From positions 434,001 through 498,000 of the forward strand of contig UWYS01000003.1 in the NCBI GenBank assembly GCA_900291925.1: a stretch of 64,000 nucleotides of DNA, written 5' to 3'. The translations under genes were made by a program, and so were the position numbers. This DNA is from Thecaphora thlaspeos. Taxonomy: Eukaryota; Basidiomycota; Ustilaginomycetes; Urocystidales; Glomosporiaceae. The notes under the pieces are model-generated. The model ran no database searches and was not told the DNA's origin. It worked only from the letters and a program-made list of their open reading frames with translations. Positions within the stretch are counted from its first letter, which is position 1. Every line of letters begins with the position of its first letter. Below, piece by piece: positions 10,175-22,787 of the stretch.

Positions 10175-11261
10175 ATGTTGCCCATGGGACCAAACAGCCC
10201 GCATCACTACGCGTCTACGTCAACGGTTGCCAACACAGCCCAGAGCCTAGCGGCAGCCATAGACCGCCACACGCTCTGCGATAACAACACAATGGAGCCT
10301 TTGGAGACGATCTACGAGTGCCACGGCTGGGACACCTCAAAAGCGCGCAGGTTCTACCTCGAGGAGTGGCAGCGCATGGACCCCGGCACCGCACACAAGC
10401 GCCCGCCGTATCCCTACACCGAAATCATCAAGGTCGCCATCCTCAAGTCGCCGAACCGCCGTTTGACGCTATCGCAACTCTACTTTGACTGCAATTCTAA
10501 GTTTCCTTATTTCGCCAACAACGACTCGACCGACAGCTGGAAGGTGAGAGGGGGCTGTTGCGCTTCGGGCCCAGAGGCCAGGCTCCTGGTGACAGACACA
10601 GCGGCTGACCTTTTGGGCGGCTCCACCTTGCCCACCTCTTCGCTCGCCTCGTCGCCTGCCTATCCTCCCCTCTTTCACCCCTTTGCTTCTCCAGAACACG
10701 CTACGACACAACCTCAGCACACAGCGCTACTTCGTCAAGCTGAATAGAGAGGTCTCCCAGCCGGGAAAGGGCCACTACTGGACCTACGATGCGCAAATTG
10801 AGCTGGCGGGGATGTCGACCCGCCGGCGTCGACAGTTCGGGACGACGCAACCGTACGGGCTGACGGTGCCGGGCCCAATGGGAGAAGAGGACCTCCTCCG
10901 CCTCCGCCCTCGTACCGAACCGTCCAGCCCCATCCACCCAGGTGGCCTCGCTCATCGCGGCAGCATCGCCGGACCGTACCCTGCGGCAGTTGAGGTCAGG
11001 CGGAGACGTTCCAGCTCTCTCTCATGGCAAGAGGAGCTCTTCCGCCGCCGACTCAGCTTCCTGGGACCGAGCACGGACACGGCACGGTGGGACCAGGGCC
11101 GACAACTTCCTTGTCTCGAGACGCTGCCGATGCTTCCGCTTGACCATCCATCGTCGCCTCTGACGCCCATCCGCAGCCTCAGCGACCACTTCCTCTCGCA
11201 TCCCATCGGGAAACGGAGCAACGCTGTGTCGTACGCTTCAAGGCGTCGCGGGACTCGCTGA
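10175..11261 (+). CDS. Forkhead transcription factor, 311 aa, 2 exons
   Basis: Exons 10175-10543 and 10695-11261; the intron (phase 0) splits the domain between TDSWK and NTLRHNLS. The winged-helix domain spans about residues 70-155: KRPPYPYTEIIKVAILKS, LTLSQLYFDC, then the recognition helix NTLRHNLSTQRYFVKL and wing segment GKGHYWTYD. The rest is Arg/Ser/Pro-rich and probably disordered. No FHA domain is present, so it is not an Fkh1/Fkh2-type protein. The N-terminal 39 residues before MEPLETIYE are low in conservation value; a start at 10292 is equally possible and would leave room for a divergent promoter with the minus-strand gene ending exon 1 near 10142. Sequence-specific DNA binding in the nucleus is expected; targets cannot be told. 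Confidence 0.88.
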
Positions 11262-11984
11262 GCGGGCGGTCACGCTTCGGGCTCGGTCAGGGAGGACGAC
11301 CAACGACCTACAAGTTGGCCTCGCTTTTAGCTCCATCGCGAGTTGGATCTCGCGGATCGCGGATCGCTGCACTCGAAACGCCTCGACGAGACCGAAGACC
11401 CGTCAACCTCACAGGGACGTCTTCCGACCTCGAAATGCCCAGGCAAACCCTATCCATATCCATCTATACACGCTTGAACCAGTGATCCGGTCCATGTAAG
11501 ATCCCTCTTCCCTCCATCCTCTCATGGCAATCTGCATCGCACAACCGGGGCCAACCAGACAGTCAAACCGCGACGCTATGGTGAATATACACTCAAGAGT
11601 TCGATTTACCCGTCTAAGCCATCATCATCGCCCGTCGCCCATCGGCAGGGTAGGGGTCGGAGAGGCAAGGGAGCTACTCTAGTAGCGCCGGAGCGACAGG
11701 ACTGCATGAAGCTTTGGTGGAAAAACCCCACGACGAAAATCGTAGATGAGACGAGGAAGAACGACAAAGGAATAGGAACCGTGACAATTTCTAGACATGA
11801 CAATGAACCACGAGAGACAAGGATGAGAGACAGGGAGAGGGAGCAGGATGCCTTCTTTGTCTAGAACGGGGATGGACCTAGATCCGGGATGTGAACGATG
11901 CAAGTACTTGACGACGGAGAAGGACAGGATGGAATTCAAGATCTAGGCCAAGATCTACACGATGCAAACCTTAGGCGAGTGCAT
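11262..11984. other. Convergent intergenic region
   Basis: Lies between the 3' ends of the forkhead gene and the large coiled-coil gene. No coding frame supported; the 11400-11900 part is probably the two 3' untranslated regions. Confidence 0.5.
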
Positions 11985-14900
11985 CTAGAGCGCAAAGACA
12001 GGACCGCCGGAAGACGATCGCGTGAAGTCGAGCTGCCAGACAGGCGTCGCCATGGGTGGCGGGATGGTCGCCGGCTCAACGAAAGCTCGAGGTCCGCCAC
12101 CCTTCCTCATCTGCCCCTGTCCCGACGACGAAGCGGCGGACCACGAGGCAGGGTGGCTCGAGACCATCTCGCGAGCCTGAGGCGTGCCGGCTGACCTAGG
12201 GCCAGCCGAGTGAACCTCGCCGTCGTCTTCGTCGTCGAGCGCTCGTCGCTCGGCGGTCCAGCTGAGGCTGGCGTGGACGCTGTCCGACTCGAACGGCATC
12301 TCGCCCGGCCCGCACATCTTGGTCGCAGCGGCGGCAGCGGTGACGGTGGCGCCGCTCTGATTGGTCAGATAGCTGCTCAGGCCGGTAAAGGCGCTGGTCA
12401 GGCCCTGCAGGCTCATCCGGCTCAGCGCGCGAGAGCCAAAAGCGGCGGCGCTCGAGGTGGTCGAGAACGAATTGTTCTCGCCGCGCGCCTGGAAGCTGCC
12501 GTACCTAGGGCTGCCGCCGCTCTCGGAAAAACTCTCGCGCGTGTAGGCGCTCCTGGCCACCGGCGGTCGTCGGCCGCCGGTCGCGGAGGCGACGCGGGCA
12601 GCGTTGCGCGGGACGATGGCGGCCTCGCCGCGTGCATTGAGGCGAATCGGAGGCATGTCGATCGGCTCCTCGGACGTCGTCAGCGGAGGAAGGCTGCCCT
12701 CCTGCATGATGCCAAAGAAATCCTCGATCGCCGCGTCTTCGTTTTTGGAGCGTGAGAAGCGTCCGCGTCGGATCGCCATGTCAAAATTCCAGTCGGGGAT
12801 GAACTCGGGCCGCGGGCTAGGGCATCGGCTCGAGACCGTGCTGGCGTCGTCGCCGCCGGCCCCGGCGCCGCCGTGGAAGCTGCTCTGGTGGTGGTCGAGC
12901 GGCGGCGTCGCCGGGCCCTCGTTGCTCTCGAGCGAGCTGCCGGTCGATCGGAAGCCATGGCTCGTCGGACTGCCGTGGACGCCGGCGGCGGCAAGTGCCG
13001 AAGCGTTCGGGCTCTGCATCGGCGACGAAAACTTTTCCGAATGAAGCGGTCTGGGCGAGTGAGCGTCCTCAAACTGTCGGTCTCCGAAGCTCGACTCGGA
13101 CACGTCGATGCTGGGACGAGCGTCGATACCTCCGGCCTCGAGGTCGGCCGAGGACGCGTCCGTCTCCATCTCGACGGGCTGACAGTCGTCCTCGCTCATG
13201 GCGATTGTGCTGCTGTCCTCGGCGCCGCTCTCCGAGACTTCCTCAATCTCGTCGAGGGTCTGCAGGGCGCCCATGCCCAGGCCGACGGCTTCGCCTTCGA
13301 GACCGGGCGCCTTCGACCTCGGCGGGCTGTGGCTGCTTTCGTCGTCGTCGGTCGTGGGCTCGTCGGTCATCATCGACATGCTGGCAGAGCCGAGGCTGGT
13401 GGTGCTCTGGCCGAAACTGCCCATGCTGCTGTCGTAGGCGAACACGTGCCGCTTGAACTTACCGACGACCGAGGCGCCGCTGCCGGTCCGCCTCCTCTCG
13501 GGCGGAGGGTCAGAGAAATGCGGCTCGCCCTTGCTTTCCCGGCTCTCGTCTGCGATATCGGTGGTGGTGAAGCTGGTGCTGGTCCACGACTGGCTTCTGT
13601 GCAGCTGCTCTTCCTGCAGCCGGGCTAGCTCATCCTTGGCCTTGAGGTGTTCGGCGCGCTCGTGCTCGAGGCTGCCAGCGAGGTTGATGATCTGCTGGCG
13701 CATGTCACCTAGGAGCTTGATCGTCATCGGCGGCGGGTCGGCCGCCGCGAGCGAAAAGTAGCCACCGCCCACGACGGGGCTCGAGGAGCCGAGCGCAGGG
13801 CTTCGCACGGCGGATGCGATGTCGAGCTGGGCTTCATCGAGCGCCTGAACGACGTTAATCTCGTCGGTGGGGATCGCGATATCGTGGTGCTCGAGGATCG
13901 CGGTGAGCTGCTGGATGCGCAGCTTGGCGGCGTTCTTGAGCTTGCGTTGATCGCCGAGCTTGAACCGCTCCGAGCGAAGGCTCTTTTCCGCGTCCTGGCA
14001 ACGCGACCTCCATCCCTCGACGTCATCGCTGAGGACGTCCCTCTCGGCCTCGAGGTCCGCGATGCTCTCACTGCTGGTGCGGAGATCCTTCTCGAGCTCG
14101 GCAATCTTCTGCGCGGCCTCGCTGGCGGCGTCCTCGAGTCCTCGCAGGCGCGAGGATAGGGCCGCTTGCTCCTCGGCGCTGGCGTGTTGGAGCTCGGCCA
14201 ACTCGCGACTGTTACGCTGGGTCTCGAGGACCAGCTCGCGTTGTACGCACTCGAGTTGCTCCTTTGTGCTCTCGAGGAGGGCGGCGTCGCGGCTGGCCTT
14301 GGCCTTCAGCTCGTCGTGCACGGCCAGGGGGACACCCCCGAGGCTGGCAAGCGAAGGCGTGGCGCCGTGCCCGCTGATGGAGCTCGTAGGGCCGTGCTGG
14401 CCGGACGGCTTGTAGTGGATTGAGCTGCGGCGCGCGCTCCTCGGCGTGACGTGGCTTGGAAGTCCATTGCCTAGTTCCTCTTGTGTGAGAGTGACGGAGT
14501 CGGACTCGGCGCGGACAATGCTGCGCCGCCTGTTGGAGGCGATCATCGAGCTGCTGAGGCTGTCCGTCGAGCTGCTCGACTCTGCGACGGAGCTGAGAGA
14601 TGTCAGCGAGGATTGGTGACCCCCCAGCCTGAGCGTGCGCATTCCTGGACGCTCCCGAGGCGCCGGCGGTGCAGCGTTGAATCCGTTGGCCATGGGCGGG
14701 CTGAAGGCCGGCGAGGCGCGATGGGCGCGCAGGCTCTCGGGCTGCGAGGCGACCGAGGTGGGCGTTGCATCACCGCGGGGTGCGGTCGAGGCACCCCAGT
14801 CGGCCAGCCTCTGCTGGGCGTTGGCAAGCGACCAGCTCTTGACCACGACGGGCGAGTCGGTCACCCGCGGGCTGTCGAATGTGGGTGTCGGCGGCTCCGA

Positions 14901-16737
14901 CGTCAGGGCGGCGTCCGTCTCGAGCCGCGGCGTCTTGTCCGCGTCGAACGTGGACGTGTTCGGCGAGACCGGATTGGAGTGGCTCAGGATCGGCAGGGAC
15001 TGGCTGGTGGACATGCCCCCACCGAGGCTGGGAGCCAGGTAGAGGCTCGGCGGTCTGGATTTGAGCTTGAGCGGCCGCGGCGTCAGGCTGGCTCGACGAT
15101 TCCTCTTGATGGTCTCCTCTTCGGCCAGACGGCGCTGACGGCGCATCTCGTCGCTCGACGACGAACCGCTGAGGGGCGTGTCCATGCTCTGTCGCTCGCG
15201 AACGGGCGATAGCGATTCCTCTTCCTCCTCCTCCTCCATCAAGGTGCCAAGGCCCTCAGGCTGGCTAGCTTCCGAGTGGATGATCATCGAGTCGGGGCGC
15301 TTCGACGTGACGAGCATCAGCGGCGAAGTCGGCGACTTGGGCGGGTTTGCGTTGCCACAGCTGGAGCTGGAGGACTTCGGCGGGTTGAGGCTTCCGTGCC
15401 AGCTGTCTCGTGGACCAGACGAAGAGATTTCGGAGGTCGTCTTCTCGTTCTTCTCGAGGAGCTGACTGCTGGCGCGACGGTCCATGCCCTCGGAGCCGTG
15501 CATGTCGTCGAAGCTCGGCAGCTGAACACTGCTCTGCCGTTGGTGGCCCGAGATGCGGCGGGACTGCCTGGACTGGGAGCGAGAGGAGACGGTGGAGGGA
15601 GTGTCGGCGGCGGTCGCGGGAGCAGCGGCGGCGGGCGGTACGCGCCCTTCGAGCTTCTCCAAAGCCGTTAGGCGCCCCTCTTCGCCTTCCTGCTCCTCTG
15701 GCCCGTTGCTGGCAAAGGCCGACTTCCAGTCCCAAAGGTGCTGCTTGGCGTCCGGGACGCCGAACAGCACGCTGGCCGACGGCAGCCCGGACATCCGCGA
15801 GCTGCGGCGGCGGCTGCTGGCGAGGGAGTCGAACGTGCTCGATGCCGTCATGCCAAGACCGATGCCTCCCATGATCTCCATGCTCTCGCGCTTCGTGGCA
15901 ACGCTTGTCCTGCGAGCGTGCCGGCTCTGTCGTCGCTCCTGGACCGGCGTGTGGGTTACGGATGAGGATGCGCTGCCGGAGACCTGCTCGGCTGCGGTTC
16001 CTGGCGATCTAGGAAAGAGCGACGACACATCCGCGAACGTATTCTGCTCGGGCTGGCCAGCAGCCGTTTTGACGAAAGACTGAGTAACAGAGTCGGCCGA
16101 GGGAACGTCGCGCCACTCACCGAGCGGGCTGACGCCGGCAGGGTGCTCGACTGCGAGCACGATTGGCTCTTCCTTGCGGCCGCCGAGGAGGAGGCTGCTG
16201 GGCCTCGGACGGTTGACCGAGCTCCGTGATCCCGAGCGCGAGTGGGTTCGGAGGTGGCCGCCGGAAGCGGTGTGTGCAGAAAACGGCCTGGCGCTCGTCG
16301 ACGCGATGCTCGAGGCGACCACCTGGGACGCCAGGGCCTGCGGCGTGATCGAGATCGAGCCGGCTCGAGAGTGGCCGCGACCGTGGCCGCTCCGCGAGGC
16401 GGTCCTGCTGTGCCTGCGGGTGTTTTCGGTGCTCTGCATGTCGAGCTCCGCCATCAGCGGGCCGGCGACGTCGACGACGCCGGCTTTGGCACTGGTAGAG
16501 GTAGAGGCCGACTTGGCTCGCGCCATCTGCGCCTGCTTGGCACGAAAGCTCTTGAGCTGGCAAGCGGGGAGCCAGGGAGCATAAGAGAGGGCGAAGGGGT
16601 CGGACGTCAGCATCTTACGCCGGCCAAGCGTGCTACAAAGCTGGACTTGATTGATGGTCTCAGCTCACCTTCTTCTTGGCGGACAGGATCTGCTCGTCGC
16701 GAGCTCGCGCACCGTCTGATGTCGTCGAGGAGTTCAT
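11985..16737 (-). CDS. Large Ser-rich coiled-coil protein, 1546 aa, GM130-like N-terminus
   Basis: Two exons: 16669-16737 and 11985-16556, phase 0. The first exon adds a short N-terminus ending in ILSAKKK that joins LKSFRAKQAQMARAKS. This AKKKLKxFRxKQ pattern resembles the N-terminal p115-binding segment of the golgin GM130 (AKKKLREYQ). The following 770 residues are Ser/Thr/Pro/Arg-rich and probably disordered, with many SP/TP sites. A coiled coil spans roughly residues 770-940 (ELKAKASRDAALLESTKEQL and further heptads), with a second short one near residue 1000. The C-terminal third is again Ser/Glu-rich. No enzymatic domain is visible. A Golgi or cytoskeletal scaffold is a reasonable guess from architecture only. 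The long pyrimidine-rich leader upstream (16740-17700) is unusual in length. Confidence 0.8.
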
Positions 16738-19329
16738 AGTGTTTCCGCGAGTGTGGTTGGTGGAAAGAGGCAAGGCTCAGAGGAGCGTGTCGCAATCACC
16801 CGGAGTGCGATAAGGGAGACGCGGGGGGGATGGCCGAAAATCGACCGAACGGGCCAGAACAGAACTCGGTGTGCAAGCCCGTGTGACGGCGTGTCTACCG
16901 TGCCTGCTGTCGAAAGGGCGAGGTCGAGCGTCGATCTGTGCCGGGAGGCGTGTAGTACGCTCAGTGTGTCGTTGAGGGGACTTGCGGCCTCGACCCTGGA
17001 ATGGTGGTGGGGCGGAACAGACTGAAGGTGGGGGACCTTTTGAGGAGATTGATATGGGCGACGACAAGATCCGTCCGCGGCGTGGTGTCGGAGAGTGGGA
17101 ATGAAGAGAACGCCGGGGCTGACAATGCAGTAGGTACAGTTTCCTCGGCTGCCCGGTTGCGAGGGTGGGGCGGGCAGAGTTGTGGGAGAGGCCAGTCTCG
17201 AAGCGCCGTGGGTGCCAAGAGCAAGAAGGACGGTGGTCGTATGCGAACGTCGGGGCAGGAATGGATGGGTGAGGTCAAGGTGAACAAGATTGGCTGATGG
17301 AAGGGCAGTTTGGATTCGACCAGTTGACCAGCAAGAAGGTGGAACCCGAGAAGGGAAGAGGAAAAGGATCGGATTGGGCTGCAACGAGGGCAGAGGGCGG
17401 AGGTCGGAGGTCGGAGGCGTTGGCGAAGTGAAGCAGCAGGGAGGTGGACGTGGACAAGGCGAAAGGGGGCGAGGAGATGGGGTGGGGATCTGCGGATGGA
17501 GAAGAGATGAAGGGGACGCCAGAATGAAGGGGGAGGAGGTGGAAAGGGGACAAAAGAAAAGGGGCCGAGGGGTTGGTGTGGACCGGGACGAAGCGTGAAG
17601 GCGGGCGAGCAAGGAGGAGGCGCGCGGACGAGCTGAGCTCCGTCGAGCCTCCGACCGAGTCGCGGGCGAACCAGGCCAGCACATCGCAGGGAGGCGCGCG
17701 AGAGGCGACGCACGAAGAGGGGCGCAGGGCTGGGGCACAGGGCTGGGGCGCAGGGCCAGGGGCCTCTCTCACCGGAGGGATCCGCGCCCCGCTAGGGCGC
17801 GTCAGCCCGGCTGGCGGGCTGGCAGGCAAAGGTAGGCAACCGGTGGGCAGCCCTTCGCGTCGGCGGGTCGGCCGACTGAATTACGACTTAGAAAGGCTAG
17901 TTTGAGACGCCCTCGATGCATTACAGAGTAAGTCGGTTGCAAGACGACCCTTCCCGTCCTCAATACAAATCAGCCAGCTGGCCTTAAAAAGATGAAATCT
18001 TGAATGTCAGCAGCAAGCAGGGGCCGAGGGGCTGCACGCGCTCAGCAGGGCGGCGGCGCGTGTGTGCGTGTGTGTGGGAAAGCCGCAACCAAGCGCGAGC
18101 CAAGCGCGGGCGCGCGGGCGGGGAGGGCGCACAACGACGGCGAGCAGGTCGGCGTCTACTCTGCAGTACAGTACGCCTGCCGTCCAGCTCAGATCAAGGC
18201 AAGCCAGCCAGCCAGCCAGCCAGCCGCCGCCGCCCCGTCTGTACGCCATCGTATCCGCGTACACGCGCACGCGCTTCCACGTCGTACCGTACGTGCTCAG
18301 CATTCAGCGAGAGGAGGAGCAGAAGGAGGAAGCGAACCGACGAAACAAGGTCCAAAGGAAAAAGAGGTGCGGAGAGAGCGAGGTGGTGCTGTAAGCGGGG
18401 GCAAGGCAAGGCAAAAGGCAACGCGAGTTGGAGCACGCTTTGGGACGCTACATGCAGTTACACAGGTCGATCCTCACGGGTCTTTGTCCTGCTTTCGAAA
18501 AAAGGGGCGACTATGGCGACCACGTCCATCGACGCCCGCCTAAGCTACACTCACATTGTACTACGCTGCGACGCCATCGCAATGCGCGGTCTCTTTGATC
18601 GTCGCGACCTCATCCTCGTCGTCTGAGCAGCCGCATCAAGGCAGGCATAACGTAATCAGCTATGTAGGCTTATTTATGTCCGTGGCGAGGGCAGATGGCG
18701 TGTCGATCCGACTTCCCTGACCGGCCGGCAGCCGGGGCGAGGGGCGAGGGGCGAAGGGGGCCATGCAGAAATCAAATCAATAAAAATCAATAAAAATCCC
18801 ACAAAGAAACACTAGTTAAAAGCCTGCTTGCAGGGGGTTGGTACGCAGGCAAATCATCGACGATCCTAGTTAAGTTAGCCGCGTCTAGTCACGTACGATC
18901 TCACCGTGCACATCGCACAACGCTATCAGTCGCCAAGTAGCTTACCTGTACCACGAAACGAGGAAATAAGAAGACCTGCTGGTCTGCGTGCATGGTTCGC
19001 AAGTCATTCGGGGTCGGAAGTTCGTTGCTAAGTCGTATGAAATGAAAAGTTTGAGCCGAACGCCTTCATCATCCCCGGCAGTCTCCGTCCGCCTCATCAA
19101 GGCAAATCGCATGTCCGGTTCTTTGACCTAACATCACAAAGGGCGAACGGTCCAAGCAGGTAGAAAAGTAGCGTAGCGTTCAGGCAGCACCGTACCTCCT
19201 CGGCGTTCCGCCCGCCACGGATATAGAGCCCGGTATACCGACTGCAAAGTTCGGCGGGGGCGCTTGCGGATCGTGACCCATCGATGCGTGCGCTGCGGGT
19301 GGTATGGCGTCTCCTCCTCCCTGGTGGAC
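16738..19329. other. 2.6-kb intergenic region, long pyrimidine-rich leader
   Basis: Upstream of the coiled-coil gene the minus strand is strongly C/T-rich over about 16950-17750, giving a stop-free but low-complexity frame that I do not believe is coding. Near 18780-18810 there is a short tandem repeat of AATCAATAAA type, possibly poly(A) signalling for the Zn2Cys6 gene ending at 19330. No RNA gene recognised. Confidence 0.45.
18202..18226. repeat. (AGCC)n tetranucleotide repeat
   Basis: About six AGCC units followed by GCC triplets, in intergenic DNA. Confidence 0.85.
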
Positions 19330-22300
19330 TCACCCGATATCGTCCAGGAACTGTACAGCCATCGACGACACGGTGACAGGGCAAAAAATCAGTCGCAGGT
19401 CCCCCACACGCTCGCCGGTCGACTCGGATGCAGCCTGGTCGCTCACCTTGGAAAAGTATTCGGTCCAGGTCAGATCCTCGAGCTGGTGCGTAGTCGACCT
19501 CATGTCGTCCGCTGCAGGCGTGAACATGGGCATGATGCCTCTGCAGGAATCGCCGACGTACGCCATGTTCCTACCCTCGCCGTCGTTGGTCGACCAGTTC
19601 GACGCCGTCGCCGATGCCGCCGTCGCTGTGGCCATCGTAGAGGAAGCGGCGGTGCCATCGTTGTTAGACGACATTCTTCCGTCGTTGCCTACGTCCATAC
19701 CCTGCTGCGTTCCGAATGGGCTCATGCCGCCGCCGCCACCGCCGCCGCTGCTGTAGTCGATGCTCCCTCGGGCCGGGGACTGCGCTCCAGGTCCCCAGGG
19801 AGACCACGAGGGGATGATGGAAGAAGTGACGCTAGAACTCGCCCAGGGTTGCGGCAAGTGCTTTGGAACGGCCGAGGCGGCCGAGGCAGAGTTGGCGTCG
19901 CCGCTGGGTAGACGGTTGAGCCGGACGGCGGCTGATGCCAGCCCTCCGGTCGAGCTGCTGGGCGGCATCAGACGCGTCGAGGGCCCCAGCAGCATCGAGC
20001 TGGCAAACATCGACGAAGGCATCGTCTCGGCTTCACGCTGCAGCAGCCGGCTGACGCGCTCCCGCTGGTCTGAGTTCATCGTGTGGATCGTCCGCGTGGC
20101 AATGTCTCTGTGGTCAGTCGGTGAGGCAGAGAGGGTACGTCAGCGAGGCGAACGAAACGACAGAACAGCGCAGGAAGGGGGGAAAAGGTGGACGTACCTC
20201 AGGATACGGTGCGCTCGTCGGAAGATCTTGGAGAAGAAGCGATCGTCGAACGACCCAAAGGTCCGCAGCGTGGCCTCGATCAGATCGTTGTCTTCAGCGA
20301 GCCTTTCAATCTCGCGGCACTCGTGCCAGACGGTGATCATAAACGTCGCCGTGCTCATCAGCGCCTGCTGGAAGATGAAGACAAGGTCGGTGACGTGGCC
20401 GCCTTCATACAGCTCGAGCACCACCTTGAGGCACTCTCGCGCATGGTGCGAGCACTGTGGGTGTAGGATCTTCTTGAGAGCCGTGTGCTCCAGGAAGGGC
20501 TTGAGGATGTAGAGCCGGACGTCGTGGGCTCCGCACTGCACCAGCCCTGCCTGCAGCTTGTACGGGCTGTCGAGCGAGCGAAGGTGTTCGGGGATGCTGG
20601 CGCACCACTCGTCGAGACGCTTCGAGAGGATCGCCATGTCCTTGTAGTCCGGCGAGCGCCTGACGTTGGCGTTGTGCGGATACCTCTTGCTGCCATCCTG
20701 CCGACAGCGCGGAGTGTAGAGAATGTTGACGATGTCGTTGACCAGGATGTTGAGCTTGATCATGTGGTTGAAGCCGGAGCAGATCGTCGGCTTCTCCGAC
20801 GGCTTGTCGACCACGATGGTTCCGCCATGTTCGAACCGCGACAGAGTCTCATCCTGGTCGGGCCGACAGGCGCGATCCGGTCAGAAGGAAGCACGGACAA
20901 AGAAACGATCAGCGAAAAGCGAAAAAGGATCACCACCACCCGAGATGCTTCTGTCGGTCTCTGCGCACTCACACCGACGTCGATCGGTATGCGCACGTCG
21001 CAGTCCTCCAGCCTCACACCGGGCGGCCTCCCCATGTTGGTCGAAAAGATGCCGTCGAGGATCATGGCGCCCCAGAACGTGCGCCGCCGGAGCTCTTGGT
21101 CGAACGGCGTGAAGTTACGGTAGGCGCGCTCCTGGTGCAGGCCGATATCGTGGATCGCGCGGATTGCGACGCCGAGCACCGTCCAGCTGGCGCCAGGGCC
21201 GATCGCACCGTGCATGAAAGTCGCGGTGAGGATCATCACCTGAACGTTGGTCAGGCTGGCCGCATAGACCTGGTGGTAGAGGCGGCTGGCGGCGGCGAAG
21301 TGGTCGCCTGCCGAATCCGGATCGTTGGGGTCAGAGTAGACGCGCGGGTCGTGAGAGTGGCGCGATGCGATCGTTAGAAGCATAAAGACCATGCCGCGGA
21401 AGGCTACGTCCTTGTCGGCGCGCCCCGTCGCAATGTCGCGCTCCAGCGAAGGGCGGTGGATGATCGGCATCAGCGGGTGGAGCCGCTCAAAGTAGAGGTT
21501 GAGCAGGTCCGTCACCAAATCGGGGGCCGGCAGCGTGTAGCGAGTCATCCATTCCTCGGTGTTGAGGTCGTCGCGGCCGACGGCGACGGTGTTCTTGCGG
21601 CGCAGCAGCTGTATCCACTCCTTCGAGTTGGTCGGGTGGAGCGGCCACGGCATCTCTTTTGAGAAGCGAACGCTCTGACTGATGCCACCGCCGCCGCTGT
21701 CGTCGGCGCCCGGCGTCCGGGTCTCTGCAATGCTGGCCTCGTAGCTGTCAAAGATTTGGGGGCGGTTGCCCGGGTAATGCGGGCGCGAGCTGACTCTTCC
21801 TGGACTCGGTGGCCGGCTGTGCTTGCCGGCAGGCATCGAGTGGAAGAGGGAAAAGGTGGAAGAGTGGCCAAAGTATCGCGGCCGCCCTTCCTCGACGTCC
21901 GGAATCAGGACACTGCGATCGACCTCCTTCCGGGCAGCGGCGTCCTCGCTCGACTGCAGCTCGCAGTCATCGGAACTCTGGCGCCGGCCTGCTCCCGCTT
22001 CCTCCTGGCCGCCCTCAGCTCCTCGCGCCGATCGATCCCTGCCCACTTTTCCATCGTGGCCGCCGATGACGGCACTCCCACCGACGTCGCCGCCGGAAGC
22101 GTCCAGCTTGTCGTAGTCGCCGTCGGTCGCGCTCTGTCGGTCGCGCCAGGCGTCGGCGTTCTGTGGCGGCGCGCTGCCCCCGATGGGACCGGTGATGGTG
22201 AGCTCGCCCTTGTCGTACTGGGCGGCGATATGAGGCGCCACGGACCGTAGGGCACTGAGGAGAGTCTCTACCTTGCTCTCGAGGATCTCATACTTTCCGC

Positions 22301-22787
22301 GAGAGCGGTCTGGCTCGCTGGAAAAGGTGCAGCGGTAGTTGTATGCGCTGCAGTTGTTGCAAGTGTTGACCGGGTTGGGGAGACCCTCACATTTGACCTT
22401 TTTGCGGCGGCAGGTGTCGCACGCCACCACGACCCTCCGGCGCTTCCTGCTTGACTTGGAGTCGGCGGCGGTGGCGGAACCATCGTCGTTCTTCCCGGGA
22501 CTCCCTTTGGAAGCGTTGGACTTCTTGCGGGGCGCCTTTACCGATTTTGGCTTGGATGGACCGGCTTCTGCTTCGGCTGCAGCTGGTGCTGGTGCTGTGG
22601 AAGAGGCGGCTGCGGAAGAGACGGCTGCGGTACCGCCCAAGGAGTGGAAGCTGGTATAGGCCGAGTCTGAGGGCGACGAGAGGTCGAACTTCAACGACGA
22701 TGAAGCATCGCCCATGCTGCCGCGGAGGGTGGCGAGCTGTGCGGCGGCCCTGGCTTCGTCCTCGGAGGTGTAGCTCTGAGTCTGCAT
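19330..22787 (-). CDS. Zn(II)2Cys6 transcription factor with fungal_trans domain, 1050 aa
   Basis: Four exons: 20973-22787, 20198-20853, 19447-20107, 19330-19350; the joined frame is 3153 nt. The binuclear zinc cluster is at about residues 119-150, ACDTCRRKKVKCEG with the second half NTCNNCSAYNYRC, followed by a short linker and a likely dimerisation helix (YEILESKVETLLSALR). The middle homology region is conserved: LYFERLHPLMPIIHRPS near residue 430 and FDQELRRRTFWGAMILDG near 570, continuing after intron 1 in DETLSRFEHGG. The C-terminus is Gly/Ser-rich and ends WTEYFSK-FLDDIG, the last six residues coming from a tiny 21-nt exon. Nuclear regulator; target pathway unknown. The architecture is that of the XlnR/AmyR-like basidiomycete regulators, which is family resemblance only. 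Confidence 0.88.

Noticed and set aside
16734..17738. 334-aa minus-strand ORF upstream of the coiled-coil gene
   Set aside because: Low-complexity Pro/Ser/Leu sequence from a pyrimidine-rich stretch, no conserved feature; it overlaps the real first exon of the neighbouring gene in another frame and is best read as leader.
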